Source of the DNA: Kingdonia uniflora
Lineage: Eukaryota > Streptophyta > Magnoliopsida > Ranunculales > Circaeasteraceae
Direction: 5' to 3'
NCBI GenBank assembly: GCA_014058105.1
Contig: JACGCM010001011.1
Span: 501,501 to 565,500, forward strand
DNA length: 64,000 nt
In this document: positions 1 through 12,767 of the stretch, in pieces
Layout: the number at the start of each line of letters is the position of its first letter
Numbering within the stretch: the first letter of the stretch is position 1
The notes under the pieces: generated by a model
What the model saw: the letters and a program-made list of their open reading frames with translations, nothing else
What the model was told of the DNA's origin: nothing
Database searches by the model: none
Program-made: the position numbers and the translations under genes

Positions 1-340
1 GTATTTATTTACTCCATGTAAGATTACTTGCTTTATTTATTTTTTTCTTCCAATATTTGCGACTATAGTATATTTGGATTCGGCTGTCATCTCGGTACAT
101 GGGTTTTAGGATAATATGTAGTGTATTAGAGGATGACATATAATACTTTTAATTGCTTACATAATATTAAGGAGACATGTGTACCTACCTAATCTAAAAA
201 GCGGGGGACAAATGATGTTTACCTATTGTTACGAGTAGTGATTTAGTTTTCATCGAGGGAGATGGATAGGTTTAAGTATAATTTGATTCGGCCATGAACA
301 TTGACCTTACGGGTAGCGCCGAAGGCGTGTCGACATAGTC
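1..340. other. Unassigned AT-rich flank
   Basis: No gene or recognisable domain is seen here. Clear similarity to the LTR family found at 22006-26335 begins only at about 341, so this stretch is either older flank or a different repeat. Confidence 0.4.
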
Positions 341-709
341 ACGGTAATCTCTCATGACTGTGTACAAGGTACAGATAGCACACCTGTCCTGTAGCATATC
401 AGGCTAGCTCAATATGTCAGGTTCCAGATATATGCTATATATAAAAGGGCGGCGAGCCTGGACTAGTTACATAGCCCATTTATAAGAGGCAGTGCACCTT
501 GATTGACTCGTGGGGCATAGCGGCGCACTATTAAGCTCTATCTAGGAAAGCGGCCCGTATTACATGGCAAAGCCTCCTGGCTTTTCCTAGCCAAGAAGAA
601 CTCATGAACATCCCTTGTGGATAGCCCATGAGCCAGGGTCCAAAATAACCAAGCTATAAAGCTTATTTTGTCACGGAGAGGTTTGAACCAACTTCCTCCT
701 TAATATAAC
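341..709 (-). repeat. Truncated LTR, part 1 (split by element A)
   Basis: This aligns by eye with the second half of the LTRs at 22006-22812 and 25528-26335. It shares the stretches around GTAATCTCT, AGCACACCTGTC, GGCGGCGAGCCTGGACTAG and CCTCCTTAATATA. The first ~240 bp of the LTR are missing. The sequence resumes at 14724 after the inserted Tat element, so this is one LTR fragment cut in two. In this family the element reads on the minus strand. Confidence 0.75.
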
Positions 710-1443
710 TGTAGTGGCTTATTTTGCATCGCGAGCGCATGCTTCATCTTCGAACTATAGACGAACTTTTGACCTCAACAACAAAGTATGTGGCACAATC
801 ACAAACATGTACAAAACGAGTTTCTCAACCAATACCACTCATCCCTAACAACACTCATGCTATTGGTTGAGAGCCATCTTGTAATAGCTTATTTCGTATC
901 CCGGACTCAAACCTCACCCTCGATCTCATCAACATACAGGAAGCACTACAAAAGATGTAACCAAAATTTTCCCAATTCGAGACATCACTTTCGATCTCTA
1001 CACCAACAGTTTGACCTGTACGAAGCACACAGTCAGCAATAAAGCCATTGTACGCAGCAAAGGTTGGAACGTTACACAACCTGGTCAAAGAATATCTCAC
1101 AATCACTTTGTAATGTCCATCATTAAGAAACTTTATGGTCATCAAACGGTCATATTAGAGAACCAATAAGAGGACCCGGAGAACTGCAGATGAGGGACAG
1201 AACAATCACCATAGAAAAGTTCGTACTCTATTATCCTATATTCTCAAATCGTTCATTGTAATACACTAGGAATCTCAATAAGATCATCACTTTCTCAAAA
1301 TCTTCAGAAGAGGTTGTGGTTTTTAACCTATTCAAAGGTTTTCCACGCTAAACAGTCTTGTGGTTTATTGTCTGTTATTCTTGAATGCTCTAAATACATT
1401 TGGTGTAAAGGCTAAGTCCGTATCTCATAATTAGGCTATTACA
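710..1443 (+). repeat. 5' LTR of element A
   Basis: This 734-bp LTR starts TGTAGTGGCTTATT and ends GGCTATTACA, and is closely similar to 13991-14723. The probable TATA position near 1164 reads AACCAATAAG, where the 3' copy reads AACCTATAAG, so the 5' promoter copy appears altered. Confidence 0.9.
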
Positions 1444-1445
1444 TT

Positions 1446-1463
1446 TGGCGTCATTTGTGGGAG
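1446..1463 (+). other. Primer-binding site of element A
   Basis: TGGCGTCATTTGTGGGAG starts 2 nt after the LTR end. It resembles the TGGCGCCGTCTGTGGGAA at the same place in element B. TGGCGCCG matches the 3' end of plant tRNA-Asp as used by several gypsy lineages. The tRNA assignment is an inference and the site in A is diverged. Confidence 0.55.
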
Positions 1464-2836
1464 CCAAAAATCTTAAACCCATTATCTCTAACACCGCTGA
1501 TCACCTTCTCTCAGAATGTCACCTCTAGGTTAAAGCACGTCAATCGTCCAGGTGAAAGAAAGCCAGCTTTAGCAGACCTGAGGGCCACTCTAAACTCAAA
1601 AGCAGAAAGACACGCAGCCCTAGAACAACAACTCCCAAGTGTACAGGACACACTATATGTCTTACAGGGTCAGCAGGTCACCACCCCGAAGAACAAAGCC
1701 GTACAACCTGAGGGCTCACGGATTTCTGTTCATGACATAATTAGGCCTCCTCCGATGGGCGTTCAGGCAGGAGGTGCACTTTGATCTAACCGTCAACAGC
1801 AGGACATGGATCCCGACCCAATCTAGGAGATCCAACTGGAAGTAGATGGCGGCCTCACAAGAGTCAGACAGGCTAAAAATCTACCTCGAAGAGTTCGAGT
1901 CCCAGCAAAGGAACGTCTAAGTGAAGGGAGTGGTGACCACAACCCTGGAGAAGGGTGCATCATACGTCCAACCGTCACAACTCGACAATACGTCACTCAG
2001 GAACATGTCTAAAAGTGGATAAAAGAATTGCTCGAAGCTCGCACTCTGACTAAAGGGATCCATAACAGATTACAGAAGAGCCCGATCGCCCAAGAGCTCT
2101 TAGATGGGGAAGTCCCCAACGGTTTTCACACTTCGAAGATCTAAAAGTACAAAGGGACTGACCCAGTTGAACATGTTTAAGAGTTTCAGGATGCTCTAGG
2201 CCTGCATTCCACGTTTAACCATATTCTATGTCGGCTCTTTCCTACCAGCTTATCAGGCGAGCCCCTACGATGGTTCCACACAATGCCTGAAGGATCTATC
2301 ATAACTTTTAAACAGTTGCGCAACCTCTTCGTCAAGAATTACTCGCACAACAGAGATAAAAAAGAGAGATTATATTCTCTTTTCTGCCTCAAACAGATGT
2401 CAGGAGAAAAACTTGAGACGTTTACCAAAAATTTCTTAGAGTTAGCCTGAAAAGTAGATCGACTCGACCAAAATATTACTATTTCCGCTTTAACCAACGC
2501 CTTGCTCGTCGATGACCGAGCAAAGGAGTACCTTGTCCTCAACAAACCAACAACGTTGGAAGACATGATCGAAAGGGTCAACGGATACATCGACCTTGAG
2601 TGAATTCTGACAGGCAAAAACCTCATAAGTCAACACTGACAGCTCGAGATCAGTTAAATCATTCCAATTTTAATCGGACATCAGATCAAGGAGGAGAAAG
2701 AAAATATACCAAATCCAACGACGACCGACCTCAGAAGGGGAGTAACTTGCCTAAGCCTTATCTTCCAAAGATGAATGTGATTATAGCCAGTATATATCCT
2801 ATATTACAGAAAGACAGATTCTTCCGAAATGTGTAA
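1455..2836 (+). pseudogene. gag of element A, broken
   Basis: This is the structural capsid/nucleocapsid gene of the retroelement. An open N-terminal piece (1455-1784) begins just after the primer-binding site and is charged and Gln-rich. The capsid core is readable at about 2160-2601. It shows the retrotransposon-gag pattern GEPLRWFHTMPEGSI followed by the F..L...F...Y......K segment and a Leu-rich end (ALTNALLVDDRAKEYL). The core is interrupted by stops, for example at ELA*KVDRLD. A third open piece (2600-2836) reads on in another frame. No intact CCHC zinc knuckle was found. The order gag then pol and the distance from the LTR are normal for a gypsy element. Confidence 0.75.
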
Positions 2837-2968
2837 TACCTTCAACCAATCGAGAACAAACCATACTGCATTCACCATAAGGTCCGACATCATGAGACAG
2901 AGCAATATTTTGCCTTACAACGGTTCTTAGAGTACATCTTCGCAGATGGACAAATATACGAGTATATA

Positions 2969-3697
2969 GTGGACGTAGAGAGTTATAAGAATGGGAGTTA
3001 CAAAACCCCCACTGAAACTGTGCAACTCAAAGAGCCCTCAGCCAAAAAACATTTGTTCCATATCTCGCTCTGCCATTTCGTAGAGACTCAGGTCATCAAA
3101 GAATCAAACAAATGCAAGCGAAGGCGTGTCGCCCAATGTCACGAGTTATCCATACAAGATAAAGAAGCTCATTTAATTCCAGTATCCAACTCTCACCGAA
3201 CTGGGATCTCTTTCGATGATTACGACGTTCGACATGTCAATTATCCTCACCATGATGCCTTGGGGATCATGTTGAAAATGCGGAATATGGTGCTTCATGC
3301 GATGATGGTAGACACTGGCAGCACTATCGAACTCCTTTTTTAGAGCACGATCGACCAGATGGGTCTGGCCAATAAGGTCCAACCCAGTGACGTTGATATC
3401 TGTGATTTCAATGGGTCTAAGGAAGACCGTGTAGGAAATATCATACTTCCTATCACTGCAGGACCGGTAATATTCAACGTTATATTTTACGTCCTCAATA
3501 CAAAATCCATTTATCTGGGGATCATGAGACGTTGTTGGTTATATATTATGCACGCCATTCCATCAACCTACCACTTGGCATTACGCTTTGAGTGGGAGGG
3601 TAGCGTTTACGAGATAAAAGGGAGTCATAAATTAGCACGAGCATACAAAAATTATGTCGTCATTGGACCAGAACCTTCCGAACATCAACTCGCATAG
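2969..3697 (+). pseudogene. Aspartic protease region of element A pol
   Basis: Retroviral-type aspartic protease that would process the Gag-Pol polyprotein. The catalytic signature is VDTGS, with Asp-Thr-Gly-Ser at 3311-3322, about 115 codons into the open stretch that starts at 2969. A stop follows eight codons later (ELLF*), and the frame then changes to one open from 3359 to 3697. This second stretch has the hydrophobic pattern expected after the flap and ends before the reverse transcriptase. The copy is inactive as it stands. Confidence 0.75.
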
Positions 3698-3910
3698 CAA
3701 TTACAGAAGACAATAGGAAACATTACTTAGAACTATACAATCAATACTGCAGGGCAACATCTGCCCATTGTAGAGACCATATAATATGTTGAAATCAGTA
3801 GACCCAAGCGTGAGACATATATTGGCACCCATCTGCCTCCAGCAGAGCGCGATACTCTCATCCAGTTCCTTAAAGAAAACAGTGATGTCTTCGCCTGGAC
3901 GTTTCACGAG

Positions 3911-4754
3911 ATGTCAGGTATCGACCCAAACCTGGCCTGCCACAAACTCAACTTAAAGGAAAGAGCTGTACCTATCAAACAAAGACATGGGACTTTAACA
4001 CCTAGACTTCGCAATGAAGTCAACAAGGAAATCAAAAAACTTATCGAAGTCAGTTTTATCCGCATGGCCAATTATCTAGAATGGATATCGAATATTGTAG
4101 CTGTACCAAAGAAGAATGGGAAGATCTGGGTATGCGTGGATTTTACCAACCTGAACAGGTATACTCTAAAGACTGTTTCCCACTTCCTGTCATAAATAAC
4201 CTGCTCGGCTCTACATCAGGGCACAAGCTCCTGTCTATGATGGATGTTGTGTCAGGCAACAACCAGATACCTATGCTACCTAATGACCAAGAAAAATAGC
4301 TTTCATTACAAAGCATGGCCTATCCTGCTACAAAGTCATGCCATTCAGTCTCAAGAATGCTGGAGCTACTTACCAACGATTGATGACTCAAATGTTCAAG
4401 GGTCACCTTGGAAAAACAATGAAGGTCTACATAGACGATATGTTGTGTAAAAGTCTAAAGAAGGAAAACCATATTGCGGATTTACACACAACCTTTGATA
4501 TCCTCCATCTCTATAAGATGAGACTCAACCCTGACAAATGCCAGTTCGGAGTTCAATCAAGGAAATTCTTGGGCCACTTAATCAGCAAGCGCAATATTGA
4601 AGCCGATCCGGATCGCATTCACACACTATTATCTATGCCTTCCCCCAAAACGAAGAAAGACGTCCAGAAGTTAGCAGGGAAGATTACCGCAATAAGCCAT
4701 TTTTTTTTAAAAATCGTCCGATCGCTGCCGATGGTTGTTCAACTTATTATGTGA
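3911..4754 (+). pseudogene. Reverse transcriptase of element A
   Basis: RNA-dependent DNA polymerase of the Ty3/gypsy type. Visible motifs in order are AVPKKNGK, VCVDFTNLN, MMDVVSGNNQI (normally a D.ASGY motif, here altered), MPFSLKNAGATYQRLM, the catalytic box VYIDDMLCKS and NPDKCQFGVQSRKFLGHLIS. The YIDDM-CKS form with this downstream context is typical of the Tat lineage. At least two frame changes occur, around 4195-4300 and 4330, so no continuous polymerase is encoded, although both catalytic Asp residues of YIDD remain. Confidence 0.85.
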
Positions 4755-5830
4755 CAGGACAACAAAACAGAAACCTAAGAAGGACCACAGGATCAAATGG
4801 ACAGTGGAGTGCGAAACTGCCTTTCAACAGCTAAAACTTTGCATGGGTTCACCGTCAGCGATGAGCATACCTAGTAAAGGGGAAAAGCTCACCATCTATC
4901 TTGCAGTTACTGAAGAATCATTAAGTTCTGTTCTTATTCGGCTTGATGAGAAAACTGAGAAGCCTGTCTACTTTATCAGTAAAGCTCTCACTCCAGCAGA
5001 ATCCTGTTACAGCAAGGTCGAGAAACTGCTTTTGGCTCTCGTCTACACCTCACAAAAATTGAGACAATACATCCAAGCCCACTCAGTACGAGTAGTGACC
5101 AACTACCCTCTACGTAAAATTTTATTCAAATGAGAAAAATCCAGATGAGTCCAGCAATGGTCAGTCACTATTGGCGAGCATGACATCCGATTTCAGTCCA
5201 GACATTCTAAAAAGGGTCAGGCCATAGCAGATTTCCTTGTGGACTTCCCCATAGAAGATCCTGGCTGGGAAGAAGACAACATAAAAATTCATGAAGAATA
5301 ACTTGAAGAAAGGGTAGACTAGATAATACAAAAGGGAAGACGGCTTCTAACTGATGGATCCTCTGGACCCACAGGATCAAGCATCAGAATCTTGCTGATC
5401 ACACCTTCTAATAATATAATCAAAAAGGCAATCCGATTAAATTTGGAACCTACCAATAATGCAAGAGAGTATGAGGCAATGATTCACGGTTTAGAGATGA
5501 CTCTAGAGATTGGAGTGTCCGAACTGTTCGTATATACAGGCTCCTTGCTCATTGTAAACCATTACACAAATTTTTTTTAGAAGAATGGGAAAATGATCGA
5601 TTACGCAGCCACAGTAGCCGACAAAATGAGTAGATTCAAGAAATTTTCAATCGAACATTTACCGCGCGGAGAAAATTCACATTCTGATTCCCTCGCATAT
5701 CTCCCAGGAGTCCTTGGCTCAGAAGCTCGATATCTCAAAATTAAAGTAATATCAACCCCCAATATTAACATCATAAGCTCAAATTCTGTTAGTATTGGGG
5801 GCGTTGAAGAGGATGAGAACGATTAGAGAC
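4735..5830 (+). pseudogene. Two RNase H domains of element A (RNH1 plus archaeal-like second copy)
   Basis: The first domain (about 4770-5133) has the connection/RNase H pattern of gypsy elements: LDEKTEKPVYFISKALTPAE, then SKVEKLLLALVYTSQKLRQY. The second (about 5340-5826) begins with LLTDGSSGPTGSS, continues LEPTNNAREYEAMIHGLEM and ends HLPRGENSHSDSLAYL, the pattern of the extra RNase H carried by Tat-lineage elements. The second catalytic position, normally YTDS/YADS, reads YTGS here. Stops at 5131-5133 and 5578-5580 break the frame. Confidence 0.8.
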
Positions 5831-5989
5831 GACCTTTCCTCAAGTATATTGGTATCAAGAACACATTCGATGGCGAACTCCCTCAAGACCCCACCGAAAG
5901 AAGGCATTTACTTGATAATGCCAAATCCTACATCGTCGAAAACGGTCTCTTATACAAGATTTCGGTCACAAGGCCATATCTTGAATGCT

Positions 5990-7038
5990 TATCTTACATA
6001 GAAGCTCGAAAATTCTTACACGAACTACATGAAGGCACTTGTGGTTCCCACACGGCAGGAAGGTCTCTAGCCAATCGAGCTCTTACCCAAGGTGTCTTCT
6101 GGCCTAAAATAAAAGCTCAAGCAATCGAGCTCTCAAGCAAATGCGATGCCTGTCAACATCCCGGTCCCCAAATTTGAGATCCAGCTTTAGAACTACATTC
6201 CAACAACATTGTATGACCATTTAAAAGATGGGCCCTTGACCTTGTCGACGAGTTTCCTACTGCACCAAGAAAACGGAAACATCTCTTAGTTGTAACGGAT
6301 TACTTCACTAAGTGGGTAGAAGCAATTCCCCTGTGCCGCACATGAGAAGATGAATTCATCAAGTTCATCTGGGAAAACATCATCATTCATTTCGGCTGCC
6401 CCCATCTCATCAAGATCAACAATGGACCTCAGTTCGTTGACTCCAAGGTCGCCGAATTCCTTAATCAACACAGCATCATATACTCCCCTTCAAATCCGTA
6501 TTACCAGCAAGGGAACGACCAAGCCGAGATCACTAATCGCACTATCGTCGATGGAATCAAAAAATGCCTAACAGGAAAGAAAGGAAATTGGGTCATGGAG
6601 TTACCACATGTGTTATGGGCTTATCAAACTACGCCCCGAGTTTCAACCAGATGCACGCCGTTCCTTCTGACTTACGGTACCGATGCAATCATCCCTACTC
6701 AGTATTATCATCCTATTCGCGACCACACCATGACCGATGAAGAAAATGAATTCCAGTTAGCATGCAATATGAACTGGATCGAGGAGACTCGGGACAAAGC
6801 AGTCATGAAATTGGGAAGGTATCACCAAGCTTTAACCCGATCTTATAACAAACGCGTTCGGCATAAAGAGTTTAAAATCAAGGATCTGGTCCTCCGGGAG
6901 ATTCCCAAACATTGCAAAGAGCTCAACGCAGAAAAATTATCTGAAAACTGGGAAAGTCCTTTTGTCGCCATTGGGAAAAGCGGCCTCGGTTCTTACGACC
7001 TCGTCACTAAGCATGACGAGCACATACCTAATCTATAG
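5990..7038 (+). pseudogene. Integrase of element A
   Basis: DDE-type integrase. The HHCC zinc-binding region is readable (LHEGTCGSH ... CDACQ). It is followed by the first catalytic Asp (WALDLVDEF), VVTDYFTKWVEAIPLC, the second block LIKINNGPQF and the Glu block QQGNDQAEITNRTI. The second catalytic Asp, normally in a DNG triplet, is replaced by Asn (INNG), consistent with a G-to-A change. The C-terminal segment 6595-7038 is open for 147 codons and carries GTDAIIP, EENEFQLACNMNWIEETRD and FKIKDLVLR, which recur in elements B and C. Stops near 6178, 6214 and 6345 break the upstream part. Confidence 0.85.
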
Positions 7039-7169
7039 AACATAAGGAGTCTGAAATTGTATCGTAGATAACACATCTATCACAGTGTACTTTTCTTCAA
7101 ACCAATCTATCATTTCGTATGACGAGCTCACATCAATAAAAGATTACTATTTGATGAAGACATCTGAGT

Positions 7170-7890
7170 ACTTTCTACTATGCCACACAAAATTTATATA
7201 CACAGATTACAGATTATTTGTTGCTTTGGCCAAATTGATCATCTAATACATTACAGATCATTTGTTGCTTTGGCCAAATCGATCTATCTAACACATTCGC
7301 TGTACGTCAATCTTATACCAATGAAATACTTGTATTCGATTGCCCTACAAAACTTCTATACACAGATTACAGATCATTTGTTGCTTTGGCCAAATTGATC
7401 ATCTAATACATTACTGATCGTTTGTTTCTTCGGCCAAACCGATCTATCTAACACATTTGTTGTACGTCAAATCTTACACCAATGAAATACTTGTGTTTGA
7501 TTGCCCTACAAAACTTCTATACACAGGTTACAGATCATTTGTTGTTTTGGCCAAATTGATCATCTAAGAACATTACAGATCATTTGTTGCTTCGGCCAAA
7601 CTGATCTATCTAATACATTCGTTGGACGTCCGTCTTACACCAATGAAATAGTTGTGTTCGATTAATCTACATTACAATACTTCTTCTAATAAATCAAACG
7701 AGTACTTATAAAAACAGATTACAGATCATTTGTTGCTTCAGCCAAATTGATCATTTAAACTACGTTATAGATCATTTGTTGCTTCGGCCAAATCGATAAT
7801 CTAAATTACATCGCAGATCGTTTGTTGTTTGGGCCAGACCGATCATCTCAAGCATCACAGATCATTTACCATTTGGCTGATCCCATCGTA
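7170..7890. repeat. Tandem-repeat block between pol and antisense gene, element A
   Basis: The repeated core CAGATCATTTGTTGCTT(T/C)GG is followed by CCAAA(T/C)(T/C)GATC. Cores recur roughly every 50-60 bp within a larger ~161-bp period; the phrase TGCC(C/A)(T/C)ACAAAA occurs at 7181, 7341 and 7502. The block starts about 130 bp after the last integrase codon and ends about 200 bp before the antisense gene's 3' end. Confidence 0.85.
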
Positions 7891-8091
7891 TATCGCACTA
7901 TTTTACATACATTATCATTGGTACCTCACACAGTTAGTACAGTTTTACTGTTCGTCTTTAACTAATTCTTTATACATCCATATTTATTTTTTATCCATTG
8001 TTCGTAAACATACAACATAATCACATTACTCATTCTTCACTAGAGCTATCATTTAAGTCATTACCCATAATAGAAAGTCCTGTCGCGTCCT

Positions 8092-9203
8092 TTACACCAC
8101 TCTTATGTAACTTCTGACAGTTAAATTCGGGCTTCCTCCCCACAACAATCTTCTTTCCCTCCTAACCATTCTCTGTTTAAACGATCCAATCCTGGAAATC
8201 ATGGGTTCTAAATATGTAGCTTGGATCACCTCCATCTCACATTCTGTACCTTGAGCAGTTAAACCATCATATACCCTCTGGCTTTCAGCTTCCAGTTTCT
8301 TTAACTCAGCTGCAAAGAATGATATTACTGTAACCATCTCCCTCTTATGACTACCACCTGCCTCATTTTTCACATGCTTACTAAGAAAGAGTTCACTCAG
8401 CTTATGCTGCGCTTCCTTCAGTGCATCTTCCAGTTGCTTACAACGATCGTCCACTCGCATTTTGCACGATACACATCCAAATTATGAGCTTCCAGCACGG
8501 TCATGAATTCGTTCATATGATAAATCAGAGACATCGAATTTTCATAACCTACACATTCTACCCGCTTCGAATCATAACTTATCTCTAACCACAACAGATC
8601 CTCATCCAGCTTCGTATTCGGGCTTCGAAGTCTATTATTTTCGGACTGGTATTCCAAGATATCCAGTTGTTGCGTTTGCGAAAGCTGCTCTAGATCACAT
8701 ATTTTGTTCCAGTCCTTCTTTATGACTTCGTTCTTTTGAGCACAAACCCCCTCCATCTCCTTTCCCATCATCCCAGTAACCAACCACAATGTTTCATATT
8801 TTTGAGCACGAGCTCTAACATCGTTTATCTTCGCTTCAAGCATATTCACTTAAAACTGCAGCTCTTTCACATTATTTCCTTCACCCTCTAATCCGACTAG
8901 CAATTCTGCAAATTGTGTTCGCGCAAATAGCAATTCAGTACCTTGTTGAATAGCTCATCCCGAACCACTTCCAACTCCAACGCCCTTTTTTCTAATCTCT
9001 TCTTCTAAACTCTTTATCTTTCTCAAACTGACAGACAGTATCGCTTCTTTTTCGTGAAGATTTTCAGTCATTTCTGCCCTCAACTTTTCTTCTGCTTCAA
9101 TAACACTTTTTATGACACACTGACTCGATCTTAGCTCAACACGCATTTGTTCATTCTCGGTACATAATGCGTCGCACTGACTTTGTATAGCAGTCAGGTC
9201 CAC
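8092..9203 (-). pseudogene. Antisense gene A, last exon (coiled-coil tail)
   Basis: The exon opens at 9203 directly after a TATGAATAG acceptor with the codons VDLTAIQSQC. The same acceptor position and VDL start occur at 58152 in element C. From 9203 to 8418 one frame is broken by only two stops, TGA at about 8955 and TAA just before 8849. Each is one C-to-T change from a sense codon (CGA, CAA). A frameshift near 8460 leads to the final piece, 8460-8092. The product is a long coiled coil (ENEQMRVELRSSQ, MLEAKINDVRARAQKYETL). Confidence 0.65.
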
Positions 9204-9604
9204 CTATTCATAACAGATTACATTTATAATAGTTTTCTATAACAATAGAGCACATATAACAGTTGGCAAAACTACATCAAGAACATAGTATGTATCTGAG
9301 CAAGTTAGATACATCATTCTGTTCTCACAAAGCACATATTACATTTTTAAACACTACGAAGGGCTAATCACAGAAAAACAAGATTAATCTATTTGCGACT
9401 CTTCCAGACAGGAGACAACCGTTGCTTGTCTCTCATGACCTTCTTATTCGACGCCTGTACATCTACCAGCATGGTAAAAGTCACAACCTTCTATTGGCGT
9501 TATTTGCGCTGCGTTCAGAGTTTCAGACACTCGACCTATTCTTCTTCTGGCGGTTCCTCCCACGACCTAGGAAGGGGGTAGTCACCAACAATTTCTCCTT
9601 CACC

Positions 9605-10375
9605 TCAGATAAACCATAGGTTTTCTACTTTGGCATTTTCCACTTCAAAATCCTTCCCACATTCTTCTACGAACTTCCTAAATATGTTCTCTAGCCTTGA
9701 AAATTCTCTCCCATAAAACTCAGTAACACTGTCTATGTGACGCTCATGCTTCGTTCGAGCAGTGACTTTTGCTCGCGATGAGCATAAATGCTCCTTCAAT
9801 ATCAGTTGCGCTTTGTGCAACCGCTGACGCGTATTTTTCAGTAACACACCTAAAGCCCTCATTTCCACATTTACCTTCATTCGAGCAGCCACTTCTTTCG
9901 ATAGCCGCGTTGCTAAAGAAATTTTTTGCTCCACGTGCTGCGATAGCTCATCATGTAACCCCTTTACCTCACCCTCCAATTGCGTTTGAACCTCTATTTG
10001 CTTTTTCTTTATCCTGAAAAATACAATCCCCATGGCCCTCCGATCCTACATAAAGCTAAAGACATTAGATAAATGTCCTACATCACCCCATACAACAAAC
10101 ACACCAGCCCGAGCAGAACATTTTTTTGCTTTTAAACTATGACAGTTGCATGCTTCTTGAGTTAAAAACATAACTCGCCCTGGGTCTGGAACTACACCTC
10201 TCTCCCTCAAAAGCTCTATATAAGCCTTCTTTAACCCTCGTTCACAATCTACTTCGATCTCAAAATACAAAGTCAGAACTAATAACATACTCTGATACAT
10301 CGCCTTATCACTTGGGTCTTTAAAATAAACCAACTCTTTCATTTTTTGAACTAATACTCCCCTTTCCTCTTCCAT
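9605..10375 (-). pseudogene. Antisense gene A, middle coiled-coil exons
   Basis: Two open stretches (10375-10046 and 10033-9605) are rich in Glu, Lys, Arg and Leu with heptad spacing. The second begins just after a good acceptor, GTATTTTTCAG on the minus strand, so an intron between them is likely. No enzyme motif is seen. Several stretches on the opposite strand here are short shadows. Confidence 0.5.
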
Positions 10376-11044
10376 TCTTAATACTTCATCTCTCTCTACT
10401 CTTATCTTAGCATATTTACATTACATATCATATAACTCTTTAAAGGTTTTCTCCAAATTTAACTTAAATTGCCTTCTCTCGTATTCAGTAATGTTAAGTA
10501 CCCGTTGAGTATGGGTCACGGAGTCCCTTACTCTACTCAGCGACTTCTTCAATTCGGAGTTCATTTTTCTCAAACGCTCTAGCTCCTACACAGATTACAG
10601 ATATCTTATTTCAATACCAACATTCACTAAAAGTATATTTCAAAATATCACTCAAAAAGAAAATAGTACACGATTATACAGAGTACTATCACATCCAAGT
10701 CACGCGAGCTGAAAAATAGAAAACATGATACCACAGAACGTTTAAAGAGGTCTGCTAATGTCTACCTCGTAAGGAGATTTCAGTGTTTTCTCTAGAGAGA
10801 GAACTGTTTCAGCACGTTCTAACAGAGGATTCACAGTTTGCTCAATAGTATGGACTGCCTCTGCACTGCCTGGAGGAAGGTCTAAAGCTTTCTCAGACAC
10901 ACCAGCAGCATCACCAGTCACACCTCTTCCTCCTCAGCAGGGAGCTCGATCTCTGCATACCTACCATTCCGGGCCAGCGCCACATCATCGGCACTCAACC
11001 TAAAGCAATAGTAGAGTTGATAAAGTGGTCTCTTTTCACTAAGA

Positions 11045-11733
11045 CTACTGCAACCGCATCAGACATGAGCTTGTCATGCTTTGGAAACTCACTGTACTTT
11101 TTTGCAGCTGCGGTAACTCTGTAACCCTTTTCTCTCTCTTTAACTGAAGATTGCCCTCGAGCTCTGTCAAGCGAGCTGACTGAGCCTCAAAATTCGCTGT
11201 CAGATCATCAAATTCTTGGCCTCTCTTGTCCAGACATTGTCTGGCCCCCTTCAACATCATTGACAGCTGCCAATATAACAAAAATAGAAGAGTCAGTTCA
11301 ACAGTTTCATGCAGTTCGAAGGCAATATCAAGTATACAGTTTTTCAACCACATTCCACGAACGTGTGCTCGAGATACTCATCCTCGAGCTTTTGTGAGTT
11401 CGTCCTGGCCATATGACAGTATCTCGGCTTCAACTCTTTAATCTTGGCAGCAGCATGATGGTTAGTTTGATAACTGTCCTATTCCATAGGACATTTTCTC
11501 TTCAGACTCTTCTCAACGTTTCCAAGCGCAGATACGCTCACTTTAGGTTTTTCCTGCACGCCACCAACAACAGGCTTTGGGATCTCTTGTTCTGTGGGCA
11601 CAACCCCAATAACTGAGCTACTTTGCTGTGTTGGCTTTTGAGATTTATGAGTAAGCCGCTTGGTAGTCTGAGGTACAAAAGGTGGAGGACTAAGCAAGTC
11701 AGCAACGGTCTCTACAGCCTTCCCCTCGACCAT
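11045..11733 (-). pseudogene. Antisense gene A, basic linker and coiled coil
   Basis: 11733-11479 encodes a Pro/Lys/Thr-rich linker ending VEKSLKRKCPME. The corresponding position in element C (56667-57155) is also Lys/Glu-rich, with a KDKRRRVEP basic patch like a nuclear signal. 11353-11045 holds a heptad-like stretch (LDKRGQEFDDLTANFEAQ). A likely splice acceptor lies just upstream of the codons LSMMLKGARQ, reading TTATATTGGCAG on the minus strand. Confidence 0.5.
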
Positions 11734-12028
11734 AACTCATTTTTCTTGTGCTCAATGAACTTTTAGTACTATTGAATCTACTCTTTAGTGTCTTGGGATA
11801 CCCAATTCACTGAGTACCTCCGTTAGCTCATCCTGGTCACGAGCAACATAATCAAGCAGACTAGTCTTATCCGAAGTAGCCAAGGGTTTGGGCTCTGCCA
11901 ATAAAAAGGAACAAGATATCAGTTACACAACAGGCAGACATAGCTATCAACTATTCGAAGGTTGGTCAACATTACTTACTCGGATTATAATATCTATGGT
12001 TCAGCTCGAGCTTTGGTTCATCTGGAAC

Positions 12029-12767
12029 CTACAAACAGTTACCCTCAACCCACACAAGGTGGTCGTTCCATGGTCTACTTACAGACTCAAAATCAAAGAA
12101 CTTTGGCCTAGCCGAGTCACTATACAGGTAACCACTGTTTCGACCCTCCATATAATTAAACTTGTAAAACCTTAATAACATCTTCAGCTGTGAACTGCTT
12201 CGCAGTCCCTTCCTTCCTTTATTTTTCATTCAACGCCTCACATACCCTCATCATCTCATACACATTCTCATTCAATTAGGCATGGCAGCACTGTAACGTA
12301 TTCATAATCCTTTTCTGAAAGTAGGTCAGCGGAATTCTAAGGCCATGGATAACCTGATTCAAGAAATATAAAAAACCCCCACTTGGGCCTGATAACCCAA
12401 GCCCATTGTAATACGAGAGGCTAACCCCCTCACTAATACCTCTATTCTTCTTCCACTTTTCCAAATAGGGAACTTGATAATATATTGCTTCCCTCCCTTT
12501 TTCGGAGACATAGGCTCTGAACCAGAGACCTTGGTCCTCCACATACCTACCCCACTCTCCTAGACATTTCTTTTTATATATCAAGTACTCTTTCCCTATA
12601 TCCACCCCCTCTGGGTATATGACAATGACTCTCTCTTTCTCCCTTTCGTCCTCCTTCTCTTTCACGCCCTCATATCTACTAGGCCCCACCACAAAAAGGA
12701 AAACATCTCTAGAATAACAGAATATATATGCATAATATCGTGACAAATCATTACCACCATAGCACAA
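12029..12767 (-). pseudogene. Antisense gene A, transposon-associated domain
   Basis: The open stretch 12767-12276 carries EWGRYVE, GISEGVSLSYY, GFLYFLNQVIHGLRIPL and KRIMNT. After a TAA the frame goes on with LNEN.YEMM..C..LNEK, and a second open stretch (12229-12029) ends with WNDHLVWVEGNCL. Element C has the counterparts KWGNYVE, GIDESISLEYF, GFLCYLSQLEYGLSIPL, KGIMNT, LNK..WEV...C..LNEK and NDHILWVKGNCL. The pattern GLxxPL followed by a short segment and an LN..(W/Y) motif resembles the plant 'putative gypsy-type transposon' domain (PF04195-like). That family name is an inference from memory of its pattern. Confidence 0.6.

Noticed and set aside
9393..9619. Two overlapping + strand frames inside the antisense gene of element A
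   Set aside because: No conservation with C and opposite to the supported coding strand.
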